DNA of 64,000 nucleotides from the NCBI RefSeq assembly GCF_026626635.1, contig NZ_JAPNKA010000001.1:248001-312000 (forward strand). The letters run 5' to 3'. The stretch comes from Archangium lansingense (GTDB lineage: Bacteria; Myxococcota; Myxococcia; Myxococcales; Myxococcaceae). The position numbers and the translations under genes are program-made. Under the pieces are notes generated by a model. It saw only the letters and a list, made by a program, of their open reading frames with translations, was not told the origin of the DNA and searched no databases. Of the stretch, positions 26,936-35,061 are shown piece after piece; positions within the stretch are counted from its first letter, which is position 1, and each line of letters opens with the position of its first letter.

Positions 26936-28521
26936 CGTTCAAACGGAAGGTCTTCCTCCTGCCGGTGGTGGCCACCCTCTTCCTGCTGGGCATCCTCGGG
27001 GTGTCCGTGGTGGTGGGCCGGGACGCGGCACGGCTAAGCCAGCGCATCGTCGACGGGTACACACCGGTGCTCTCCATGGCGCGGAGCCTGGAGTTTCTGG
27101 CGGCCTCGCTCGAGGGCAATGTGCGCGAGGCCTACCAGGAGAGGAACTCGGCCCGGTTGGTGCCCATGCGCGAGCAGGCGAAGGCCTTCAAGGAGGAGCT
27201 GGCGCGCGGGGCGAAGAACGCGGTGATGGAGGACTCGCGGGTGCAGTCGTTGGGCGCGGCCTTCGACGGGTTCTGGTCTCAGAGCCAGCTCGCGGTGGAG
27301 CATGCGGCGCGGGGGAGGCCGGATGCGGAGGTGGCCTATGCGGAGGCGATGGAGCGCTCGGCGACGCTGCGGCATCTGCTGCGCGGCACGGGGGAGTGGG
27401 CCAATGCCGGGCTGGAGCGCTCCTTCGACGAGATGCGCATGCTGCAGCGCGGGCGGCAGCTCGGGGTCCTCACCATGGGGCTGCTGTGCATCGTCGCGCT
27501 GTGGATGCTGTCGCTCTGGCTGATGCGGGGCGTGGTGGGGCCGCTGGCGCGGCTGACGCAGGTGACCACGCGCATTGCCACCGAGGGAGACCTCACGCAG
27601 CGCATCGACGTGGACTCTCAGGACGAGCTGGGCGAGCTGGCGCGGGGCATTGAGGCGCTGGTGACGCGGCTGCGCACGGTGCCGGTGACGCTGGAGGGGG
27701 TGGTGGGCGAGCTGACGCAAGCGGCGGAGCGGCTCACCGAGGCGAGCAAGCGGCAGCTGGCCTTCTTGAGCCACCAGTCGCGCAGCCTGTCGGAGGCGGG
27801 CTCGACGATGAGTGAGATTGCCCAGACGTCGAACCTGGCGGCGAGCCGGGCGGAGATGGTGCTGAGGGTGGCGGCGCAGGCGGACGCGTTCAGCGCCTCG
27901 GGGCGGCACTCCATCGAGAGCAGCGCTCAGGGGCTGCAGCAGTTGCGCGAGCGGGTGGATGCGCTGATGCGCAGCGTGGCGCACCTGTCGGAGCAGGCGG
28001 CGCGAGCGGGTGAAATCATTGGCAGCGTGCGCGACCTGGCGGACCAGTCGAACGTGCTGGCGCTCAACGCGTCCATCGAGGCGGCGAGGGCGGGCGAGGA
28101 GGGGCGGGGCTTCGCGGTGGTGGCGCGGGAGATGAGGGCGCTGAGTGGCCAGTCGGTGCAGAGCACGCAGCGCATCGGGAAGATCTTGCTGGAGATCAAC
28201 CAGGCCATCCGGAGGGCGGTGTCCATCGCGGAGCAGGACAGCCAGCAGATGGAGGCGGGAATCGTGCAGGTGATGACGTCAGCGGACCGGCTGAAGGAGA
28301 TCACCACGGTGGTGCACGAGAGCAGCCAGGCGGCGAAGCAGATCGTGGCGTCAGTGACGCAGCAGAACGCGGGCATCGCGCAGATGACCGATGTGATGAC
28401 GACGCTGTCGCAGATGATGGGCGACGTGGTGGAGTCGACGATGAACGCGGAGGAGGCGGTGGTGCGGATGAACGCCTCGCTGGAGCGGCTGAAGCAGGTA
28501 GCGACGAGCTTCCGCGTCTAA
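26932..28521 (+). CDS. Methyl-accepting chemotaxis protein
   Basis: 529 residues. A transmembrane helix at about 7-28, a helical-bundle sensor region (about 30-170), a second helix (about 180-203), HAMP (about 204-256), then a long coiled-coil signalling domain with the conserved hairpin (SNVLALNASIEAARAGEEG and GFAVVAREMRALS). It is a membrane receptor that controls a CheA kinase; in myxobacteria such receptors steer gliding or development. No che genes lie nearby, so it is an orphan receptor. The start directly precedes the first membrane helix. It has no proper ribosome-binding site and appears to depend on the leader ORF. Confidence 0.92.
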   Translation: MTFKRKVFLLPVVATLFLLGILGVSVVVGRDAARLSQRIVDGYTPVLSMARSLEFLAASLEGNVREAYQERNSARLVPMREQAKAFKEELARGAKNAVMEDSRVQSLGAAFDGFWSQSQLAVEHAARGRPDAEVAYAEAMERSATLRHLLRGTGEWANAGLERSFDEMRMLQRGRQLGVLTMGLLCIVALWMLSLWLMRGVVGPLARLTQVTTRIATEGDLTQRIDVDSQDELGELARGIEALVTRLRTVPVTLEGVVGELTQAAERLTEASKRQLAFLSHQSRSLSEAGSTMSEIAQTSNLAASRAEMVLRVAAQADAFSASGRHSIESSAQGLQQLRERVDALMRSVAHLSEQAARAGEIIGSVRDLADQSNVLALNASIEAARAGEEGRGFAVVAREMRALSGQSVQSTQRIGKILLEINQAIRRAVSIAEQDSQQMEAGIVQVMTSADRLKEITTVVHESSQAAKQIVASVTQQNAGIAQMTDVMTTLSQMMGDVVESTMNAEEAVVRMNASLERLKQVATSFRV

Positions 28522-28636
28522 CCCAAACCCCAACAACCCCTCTCCCACCGGGAGAGGAGCCCCCCGTCGTTCAAAGGGGGGGCAAGCCCCCCGGGGAGAG
28601 GGTGCCTTGTCACGGTGCTCCAACCCGTGACGGTGG
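28522..28636. terminator. Region between convergent genes with REP-like hairpins
   Basis: CCCCTCTCCC and GGGAGAGG (28537-28557) form a hairpin of the REP type, and a second inverted block of six Cs and Gs follows at about 28560-28596 (CCCCCC, GGGGGGG, GCAAGCCCCCC). The location between two convergent stops suggests a two-way transcription end. Confidence 0.55.
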
Positions 28637-29044
28637 CTACGGGGTGAGGGAATCCACGGCCAGTGCCTTCTTCATGGCTTCCGCGCCCGCCTCGATGAGC
28701 GGTGCGGCGACTTGCGCGAACTCGTCCGGAAGGAAGTCGGAAATCCACACCAACCGGCTGGTTCGCGGCCCCTCGGCGAAGACCTGCATGGAGGCATTGT
28801 GATGCGCAGGCCCTCCCTCGATGACCGCGTAGGCGACACGCATGGCGGCATCGTCCACAGTGACGATCCGTTCCTTCACGACCATTCCATTCGCGAACGT
28901 CACGATCCGGGCGTCTCCTTCCATGCGGCAGTCCACGAGCACGCCCGGTGTCAGCCGCTCGTGAGCCCGTCCCACGTCACGCAAGGCCCTCCAGACCTCC
29001 TCGGCCGGCGCATGGATGACGATCTCCTTTCGAATCGTTCCCAT
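28637..29044 (-). CDS. SRPBCC (START-like) domain protein
   Basis: 135 residues. The opening (MGTIRKEIVIHAPAEEVWRALRD) and the pattern of strands around a long C-terminal helix are those of polyketide-cyclase/dehydrase and AHSA1-like SRPBCC proteins, which bind hydrophobic ligands. The ATG at 29044 overlaps by one base the stop of a short upstream ORF (TGATG), so translation is coupled. It follows an AraC-type regulator and a glyoxalase relic in the same direction. Ligand unknown. Confidence 0.85.
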   Translation of the reverse strand: MGTIRKEIVIHAPAEEVWRALRDVGRAHERLTPGVLVDCRMEGDARIVTFANGMVVKERIVTVDDAAMRVAYAVIEGGPAHHNASMQVFAEGPRTSRLVWISDFLPDEFAQVAAPLIEAGAEAMKKALAVDSLTP

Positions 29045-29124
29045 CACGCAACCGCCTTCATGCAAACCGCTTCCACGACGCTCGCCGCGACATCCTTCAC
29101 CTTCAAACCGATGTGGTCGTACAT
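29044..29124 (-). pseudogene. Remnant of a glyoxalase-family gene
   Basis: The ATG at 29124 follows a perfect AGGAGG by 5 bp and encodes MYDHIGLKVKDVAASV, the typical first strand and helix of glyoxalase/bleomycin-resistance proteins, then ten unrelated residues and a stop. The family needs about 120 residues, so this is a relic left by an internal deletion. It still provides a strong translation start directly coupled to the SRPBCC gene. Confidence 0.65.
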
Positions 29125-29146
29125 GGTGCCTCCTGAAGAGAGGCGG

Positions 29147-29995
29147 TCACCGTACGAGCCCTGCCGCCAACCGATCTTGGAGGATCTTGCGGTCGCCTCG
29201 GGCCAGCCGACGGAAGCTTCGAGGCGACACGCCCGCGGCGCGGTGGAACGAGCGCGTGAAGTTGGAGAGGTCTCCGAACCCCACGTCATAGGCCACCGCG
29301 CTGATCGCCTCGTCACCCTGGGCCAGCAACCGCGCGGCGTCTCGCAGTCGCAGGTGCACCAGATACTGGTGGGGTGTCACGCCCAGCACTGCCGAGAACA
29401 GTCTGAGGAAGTGGAAGGGGCTCAGACCGGCCTGTCCGGCCACCGCGCCAAGGTCGATGTCCTCACGGCTGTTGGCGTCGAGCCACAGCGCCGCATGGAC
29501 GGCCCTTCGGCGGTCGCGAGTGCCAACTTCCAGCGCCCGTTCGTGCTCCCCTGTCACGGCATGGACGAAGGTCGCCGCATAGAGCATGCCGGCCTCGTCC
29601 ACGCCGACGTCGCTCCGGCCCGCCGCCGCCGCCTGGGCCAGCTCTCCCGCCACGGCCAGCTCGCGAATGGGCGGAACGCCGCGCGTGCTCCAGAGGTCCG
29701 GCGGGCCCCTCAAGGCCTCGAGGAGCTCCGGCGTCAGCCGGAAGCAAAGGCATTCATCACCGCACGTGTGGTCGTGCGTGCAGACGTAGTCGTCGCCCGC
29801 GCGGCCTACGACCGTGGAGCCCGCCACCATCTCGCAGACCCGCCGGCCGACCCGGTACCCGAAACTGCCCGTGCGCACGTAGGAGATGCTCGTGGTCTCG
29901 TGCAGCTCGGTGAAGGGCGCCGCCGAGGGGCCGGCCTCGCACTTGTAGGCCACGACCGTGAGCTGGCCCGTCTTCAGGATTGTCTGTACGGCCAT
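29147..29995 (-). CDS. AraC-family transcriptional regulator
   Basis: 282 residues. The C-terminal domain has the two HTH motifs of the family: [30 protein letters not shown], then [29 protein letters not shown]. The N-terminal half is a cupin-like sensor domain ([15 protein letters not shown]) containing [11 protein letters not shown], a His/Cys cluster that could bind metal. The ATG at 29995 gives the natural N-terminus; longer frames to 30103 lack a good site. It probably controls the short downstream operon with the SRPBCC gene. Confidence 0.88.
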   Translation of the reverse strand: MAVQTILKTGQLTVVAYKCEAGPSAAPFTELHETTSISYVRTGSFGYRVGRRVCEMVAGSTVVGRAGDDYVCTHDHTCGDECLCFRLTPELLEALRGPPDLWSTRGVPPIRELAVAGELAQAAAAGRSDVGVDEAGMLYAATFVHAVTGEHERALEVGTRDRRRAVHAALWLDANSREDIDLGAVAGQAGLSPFHFLRLFSAVLGVTPHQYLVHLRLRDAARLLAQGDEAISAVAYDVGFGDLSNFTRSFHRAAGVSPRSFRRLARGDRKILQDRLAAGLVR

Positions 29996-30109
29996 CCGAA
30001 GGACGACGCTACCCGAAGAGCCGGGGCCGAACCTGGACATTCTTGCGAAGGCGGGGGCGTGACGCTCCGACCGCGTTGGCTCCATGCCCGCCCGCGCTGA
30101 CACGCTTCA

Positions 30110-30135
30110 CTCCGGGGGCGCTGAGGCCCCCGGAG
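30110..30135 (-). terminator. Hairpin after the Cys-His-Asp protein gene
   Basis: A perfect 10-bp stem (CTCCGGGGGC and GCCCCCGGAG) with a 6-base loop starts 11 bp after the stop of the minus-strand gene ending at 30146. There is no T-run, so it may slow polymerase or protect the 3' end rather than act as a classical terminator. Confidence 0.5.
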
Positions 30136-30145
30136 CGAATCGCGG

Positions 30146-32161
30146 TCAGTCGTTCCTGTTTCGTGCGGTGATGTCGCCCGGGAGCGGGGTGTCGCGGTCC
30201 ACGGTCAGCCGCAACCGGGTCATGGCATCCCCCATCCAGTTGGGGTCGCTGGAGTACTGAGTCAGGGCATTGGCGACGTCACCCGGGTGCTTGGCCTTGG
30301 CCAGGGCGTCGATGAACGCATCGCCCTGGGTCCGGGTCTGCCAACCCTGGGGGGAGAGCTGGTCCATCTTCGCCACGTAGTCGCGGGCGCGCTGGGACAG
30401 CTGCGTCATCTGGTCCGGGGTGAACGACAGATGGACGTCGTTCTCCTTGTCGAACTTGTGCTGATCGACCAGGTAGGCCTGGGCGTACATCTCCTCGACG
30501 TCGCCCTCCATGCCCTTCATGAACAGGGAGAACTTCTGCTTCGAGAAGTCCTCCTTGCCGTTGGCGTCGATGTGGCGCTCGTAGTTGAGCTCGTGACCAT
30601 TGGAGCGCTTGAGCTCCATCGTGGCGTCCTTCGAGCCGTCCGGGTGGGTCGTCTCGACGATGGAGTTGCTGCTCTCGGGAACGACGTCCACGGAGCCCTC
30701 GAGGGGCCCCAGCGCCGCCTCCAGCGTGGTCTTCGAGCTGAGGTCCAGCTTCTCGACCTTCGCCGCGCCCGAGACGCCGTTTCCATCCTTGAAGGGAAGC
30801 TCGCCGGAAGTGGCGTACTTGTCGAAGGCGGCGCGTCCCTCCTTGTTGGAGAGGTCGAACTCCGCGGTGCGGAGCTTGTAGTGCGTCAGCTCCGTCGTTC
30901 CCGTGAGGGAGAGCTTGGCCGGCCCCGCGCCGACGCTGACCGAGAGACCGCTCTCGAGCAGCTCCGTGGGACCTCCCGTCACCTTGACCTTGTCGCCGTC
31001 GCGCTCAGTCTGGATGGAGAGGCCCTTGCCGCTCTTGTGCTCCTCTCCCAGGCCCAGCTCCACGCCGAGCACATCGACGCCGGCCTCGCCGGACCAGCCC
31101 TTGAGCTGGGAAGCCTCCATCGTCACCGAGGCCTTGTCCGGCACCGTCTCCGGCTTGAGCGGGTGCGGAGGCGGAATCTCGCCCCGCTTGAGCTTCTCGA
31201 AGTCCTCATCCTTCATCTTCACTTCGTAGGTCTGGGACTTGTTCGTCGAGACGCCACCCCCGACGCTCACCTTCTTCAGGTCCAGGGTGCCGTTGGCGGA
31301 CGCCTCCATCTCGGCGGTGAGCTTCACCGTCGTGTAGCCGTCCTTCTTCTTCACGTCCTTCTCGAGCGTCTTGCTGAACTCGACCGAGACCGGCCCGGGC
31401 TGGCCGGGGACCTTCACCTCCTGCGGCGTGGCGGTGGCGGCGTTGGGCGCTTCCGACGGCACGGACGGATCCGCGACCATCATCCGCTGGAGCTCGGGGG
31501 ACACCTTCGCGTCGGCCAGCGCCTTGGCGCGCTCGGGAGAGCCCGCCTCGGTGGAGAACACCTTCGCGGCCGTCGTCCCGGGAATCGAGCCCGCCTCGCT
31601 GTAGTGCGGCTTCTCCTTGAGGTACGACTTCATGTCGTCGTAGCTCTTGCCGCTGCTCGGGTCGAGCACGCGCTCGCCCTGGCGCACCACCACGTGGCCC
31701 GCCTGGCCCTCGGCGCCGCCGCGCGAGTCCTCGAGGAACACCAGCTCCGAGCGGCTCTGCAGCTCGGGCGAGCTCTTGTTCACCCAGTCCGCCGCCTGGT
31801 CGAGGCAGTTGACCTTGTTGTCCTTGCTGTTCTCGGTGAACAGCGACGAGGCGGGCGCGCCCTGGCCGTCCAGGCTCAGCCGGTTCTTCGGGCCCGCTGG
31901 CTCGAAGGACGACTGCTGATGCTGCGCCTCCGCTGCACGGCGCGCGGCCTCTGCTGCCTGCCGCGCGGCCTCTGCTGCCTGTCTCGCCGCCTCCGCCGCA
32001 CGTCTCGCGGCCTCTTCCGCCGCACGTCTCGCGGCCTCTTCCGCTGAACGACGACCCGCCTCTGCTGCTCTACCGTCACCTACGCGTCCGGCACCCACGA
32101 TCTCTTCTCCTCGTACTTGCAGTGATGGCGCTGCGAATCTGACTCGGTCTTCATTTGTCAT
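30146..32161 (-). CDS. Second large protein with Cys-His-Asp module
   Basis: 671 residues. After a short polar start, residues about 36-80 are a heptad-like Ala/Arg/Glu run. Residues about 104-240 match the module of the protein at 1287-4031 almost residue by residue: Cys119 in VNCLD, His156 in GHVVV, Asp167 in DPS, with identical spacing (37 and 11). From about 270 onward the sequence is rich in Thr, Ser and charged residues in beta-strand-like alternation (VKLTAEMEASANGTL, LELGLGEEHKSGKG), unlike its paralogue. The C-terminal 100 residues are helical. No signal peptide is evident from the ATG at 32161, chosen because the protein-like part begins there; the site upstream is weak. A shared enzymatic or processing head on different bodies suggests an effector family. 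Confidence 0.75.
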   Translation of the reverse strand: MTNEDRVRFAAPSLQVRGEEIVGAGRVGDGRAAEAGRRSAEEAARRAAEEAARRAAEAARQAAEAARQAAEAARRAAEAQHQQSSFEPAGPKNRLSLDGQGAPASSLFTENSKDNKVNCLDQAADWVNKSSPELQSRSELVFLEDSRGGAEGQAGHVVVRQGERVLDPSSGKSYDDMKSYLKEKPHYSEAGSIPGTTAAKVFSTEAGSPERAKALADAKVSPELQRMMVADPSVPSEAPNAATATPQEVKVPGQPGPVSVEFSKTLEKDVKKKDGYTTVKLTAEMEASANGTLDLKKVSVGGGVSTNKSQTYEVKMKDEDFEKLKRGEIPPPHPLKPETVPDKASVTMEASQLKGWSGEAGVDVLGVELGLGEEHKSGKGLSIQTERDGDKVKVTGGPTELLESGLSVSVGAGPAKLSLTGTTELTHYKLRTAEFDLSNKEGRAAFDKYATSGELPFKDGNGVSGAAKVEKLDLSSKTTLEAALGPLEGSVDVVPESSNSIVETTHPDGSKDATMELKRSNGHELNYERHIDANGKEDFSKQKFSLFMKGMEGDVEEMYAQAYLVDQHKFDKENDVHLSFTPDQMTQLSQRARDYVAKMDQLSPQGWQTRTQGDAFIDALAKAKHPGDVANALTQYSSDPNWMGDAMTRLRLTVDRDTPLPGDITARNRND
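31931..32056 (-). repeat. Tandem 21/24-bp coding repeats
   Basis: Units such as GCGGCCTCTTCCGCCGCACG recur about five to six times and encode (E)EAARRAA/EAARQAA blocks. The unit length switches from 24 to 21 bp. Such repeats can change number by slippage without breaking the frame. Confidence 0.7.
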
Positions 32162-32395
32162 GAATCCGCGCGCGCAGTTGCAGCTGTACGTCACTGCTCC
32201 GACAAATGTCGCAGCACCGAGGGGTGCGGAAGTCTCGCGAGCCGAGTCTTCACTTATGAGTGCGAGAAAGGGCAATCGGTAGCGCCGTCGCTGGAGGTCA
32301 AAGGACTTGTGCCGCATGTGAATCCCACGCCCGAGCGACTTCGCATCAGGTTGAGTGTCCGGGGCTGGTTCTCAGCCGGGTAGACTCATGGCCCC

Positions 32396-34357
32396 ATGGT
32401 TCATTCCTGCCCGGAGTGCCGGGTCTTCCTCTCCTTCCAGCGCAAGGAGACGCCCGTTCCGGAGCTCGTCTCGGGGCATTGGTACGGCTGCCCGGGATGC
32501 GCGCGGAACGTGTGCGGTGACTGTGGGAGGGCCTCGGGGAGGCGGTGCCGTGAGTGCGGGGCCACGCTGGAACCCGACCAGATTTTCCCTCGCGACCTGA
32601 AGCCCCTGGACGACTGGCGCTCGTATCTCCCCTCCGAGGACGACGCGTATCCCGATTTCGCCCACGGGGTGGAGTTGATTGCCTGTGCCACCGAGGACTC
32701 CATCCCGGAGATCGACGCGGCGCTCGATGACTGGAACCGCGCTCGCTTCCGGCGGGAGGTCTTCGTGCACGACCTCTCGCGGCGGCTGGGAAGCGCCGAT
32801 GCCTTCATGCCCTGGGGCAGCGCGATACGGGAGCTCCGTTGGACACCCGAGTGGGAGCGGCGTCTCGCGGTGGCGGCGGGCTACTACCGTGAGCGGGTTG
32901 GAGACGTCACCCGGGCTGCGCTCCAGCAACGGGAGCTGTTGCGCGGGTGGTGCGAGCTGGTCCCCGCTTCCCAGTCCGCGGCTTCGGCCCTCCTCGATGC
33001 GGCCCTCCACTCCGACAAGGAGCTGGCCGAGGATGCCCTCCAGGTGCTGCATCATCTCCGACCTTCCCTCCCGGAGGTGCTCGCCTGGAGCATTCCTGTC
33101 CTTCGCGGCGGCGAGTTGGAGCACGTGCGGGCGGGACTGGCCGTCCTCCGCACCGTCCGCACCCGGAATGGGCCCGAGCCAGATCCGAAGACGCTCCTCG
33201 CGGTGGAGCAGCGGCTCTGTGAGGCGTTCGCGGGGCGCGGCGAAGCGGAGCTCGAAGCACTCGTGAGGCGGCTCCTCTTCACGAGCGAGCCCTGGCCGAT
33301 GGATGTGACCGCCGTTGCCATCGTCGCTCTTGGGCTCACCGGAGAGTTCGTGCCCCTGCTGCGCGAGGCCCTCTCTTCCCGCCGTCCCCACCAGCAACAC
33401 CGGGTGTGGAGCTTCATCGCCTCCCTGGGTGAGCACGCCGCGACCGCGGACCTGCGCGCCCAGCTCTTCGAACGCATTGCACGAGCAGAGACCCACGATA
33501 CGGCGCTGCCGCTCCTTGGGCTGCTCGGACGGATGGGTGGCGCTTCCCGTGACATCGTCCCGCCTCTGGAGCGGTGGACGGACGCCGGGCCCACCGGGAA
33601 GCGGCTGGAAGCGCTTGGTCTCCTCATTGAGTTCCTGGGGAGCCAGGGGGAGAGCGGGTCCGAAGCGCTCCACGTTCGGTGCCGGCGGGTGACGCAAGAG
33701 GTCCGCACGGTCGAGGAGCGTCTGGTGCTCATCCGGCTCTTGTTCAAGCTGGAGCCGGCACAACGGAGCACGCTCTTCCCCGAAGTTCCAGAGCCGACGG
33801 AGCTGCTCGCCACCCTTCTGGAAGAGACAGATGGTGCCTGTGCCGCCAACATCGAGGAGGACTGGTTGACGGCGCTCCTCATCTCGCCGCGCTGGCGCTC
33901 ATGGCTCATGTCCCACGCGGCGGGAACGCCCAACCATTACCTCACCTCCCTCACCTTCCGCGTGGCGGGGCCTGAGTGCGAAGGACTGATCGTTCTCCTT
34001 CAGAAGCTCCTCGCCGACCGGAACACGGGGCCGTTCGAGCGGGTGGTCTGGGTGGAGGCCCTGGGCCGCATCGCCCGCAGTCTCACCGCACCTGCCCGAA
34101 CCCTGTTGCAATGGGTCTTCCTCGACACGAGGGAGAGCGTCCATCCCCGTCTGGCCGCCGCGCGCGCACTCTGGACCCTCGGCGTGCGAGACCTCCCTGT
34201 CGCGGAGCTCGCTCCAGTCCTCCGTGAGCGCTCCGCCGTCATTCGGAGCTGGGCGCTCCTGCTCGCTGAGGAGATGCCGGAGGAACTCCTCGCTCCACTC
34301 CGAGAGGACACGAGCCCCCTGGTGCGCTGGGTGCTTTCACACCTTCCTCACGCATAG
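32396..34357 (+). CDS. Zinc-ribbon protein with HEAT-like helical repeats
   Basis: 653 residues. The first 60 hold four CxxC knuckles (CPEC, CPGC, CGDC, CREC), enough for two zinc ions. From about residue 150 the protein is a series of antiparallel helix pairs (for example LLREALSSRRPHQQHRVWSFIASLG and LLQWVFLDTRESVHPRLAAARALW) resembling HEAT repeats. There is no enzyme motif. Such proteins act as scaffolds. It converges with the ATPase/TOPRIM-like operon, leaving a gap of 35 bp, so a common role is possible but not shown. The ATG at 32396 is the first in frame and places the Cys knuckles at the N-terminus. Confidence 0.7.
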   Translation: MVHSCPECRVFLSFQRKETPVPELVSGHWYGCPGCARNVCGDCGRASGRRCRECGATLEPDQIFPRDLKPLDDWRSYLPSEDDAYPDFAHGVELIACATEDSIPEIDAALDDWNRARFRREVFVHDLSRRLGSADAFMPWGSAIRELRWTPEWERRLAVAAGYYRERVGDVTRAALQQRELLRGWCELVPASQSAASALLDAALHSDKELAEDALQVLHHLRPSLPEVLAWSIPVLRGGELEHVRAGLAVLRTVRTRNGPEPDPKTLLAVEQRLCEAFAGRGEAELEALVRRLLFTSEPWPMDVTAVAIVALGLTGEFVPLLREALSSRRPHQQHRVWSFIASLGEHAATADLRAQLFERIARAETHDTALPLLGLLGRMGGASRDIVPPLERWTDAGPTGKRLEALGLLIEFLGSQGESGSEALHVRCRRVTQEVRTVEERLVLIRLLFKLEPAQRSTLFPEVPEPTELLATLLEETDGACAANIEEDWLTALLISPRWRSWLMSHAAGTPNHYLTSLTFRVAGPECEGLIVLLQKLLADRNTGPFERVVWVEALGRIARSLTAPARTLLQWVFLDTRESVHPRLAAARALWTLGVRDLPVAELAPVLRERSAVIRSWALLLAEEMPEELLAPLREDTSPLVRWVLSHLPHA

Positions 34358-34392
34358 AAAGCTCGGAGCATGAGGGGCTCTCTACGCTGGCC

Positions 34393-35061
34393 TCAGAGCG
34401 AAACGAGCTCGTCCACGATGGCGCGAAGGCTGGCATTGGAGGCGAGCACTGTGGCGCGGAGCCGCTCATCCTGGGCGATGCGCGTCAGATACTCCGGACC
34501 ATCAATGGACTTGGCGTATTTGCGATTCCTCACGCGGCGGAACCGCTCCGTGATGGCCTCGGCAGCGCGCCGTTCGGCGTAGACATCCATGGTGGGCTCT
34601 CCCATCCCGAGTTGATCGGTGACGGGGAGGATGAGGGATTCGCGCTCCCACACCAGGACGTGAGGGTGAAAGCCGCTGCGAATCTTTTCCCATTCCTGTG
34701 GGGTTCGGGTTCCCCGTGCGAGCACGGCCATGCTTCCCTGAATGGTGGAGATGAAGGAGGGGAGCGACTGCTCGTAGGGCACCCGAGGCGCCTGGACCTC
34801 GAGTTGTGGCAGGTCCCAGGCATTGCGTGCGTCGATGACATAGAACACATGCTCGATGCGTGGGGCGTAGTTGAAGCGGAACAGCTCGTACTTCCTGCAT
34901 TGCTCGAGCAGCTGAGCGTTGCCGTTGACTGTTCCTCGTGCCTTGGAGAACTGAAGGGGGGTCTTGCCGGCAGAGTGCCGTTGCCGCTGGACCTCCGCGC
35001 GAATGATGGCTTCCAGTCCGCCACCGGTCTTGTCCTCGGTGATGATGTGGACACTCGTCAC
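34393..35061 (-). CDS. TOPRIM-like small protein of the ATPase pair
   Basis: 222 residues. It begins with a strand and acidic residues (VHIITEDKTG, Glu9) and has a second acidic strand end, FYVIDARN (Asp77), the order expected of a minimal TOPRIM fold as in DUF4276/DUF4435-type nucleases; the usual DxD is here DxR. The GTG at 35061 overlaps the stop of the ATPase gene (GTGA), so the two are translated together. The C-terminal half (FRRVRNRKYAKSIDGPEYL) is basic. The likely role is a nuclease or RNA/DNA-binding effector controlled by the ATPase. The fold assignment is inference; a non-TOPRIM Rossmann-like protein is possible. Confidence 0.6.
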   Translation of the reverse strand: MTSVHIITEDKTGGGLEAIIRAEVQRQRHSAGKTPLQFSKARGTVNGNAQLLEQCRKYELFRFNYAPRIEHVFYVIDARNAWDLPQLEVQAPRVPYEQSLPSFISTIQGSMAVLARGTRTPQEWEKIRSGFHPHVLVWERESLILPVTDQLGMGEPTMDVYAERRAAEAITERFRRVRNRKYAKSIDGPEYLTRIAQDERLRATVLASNASLRAIVDELVSL

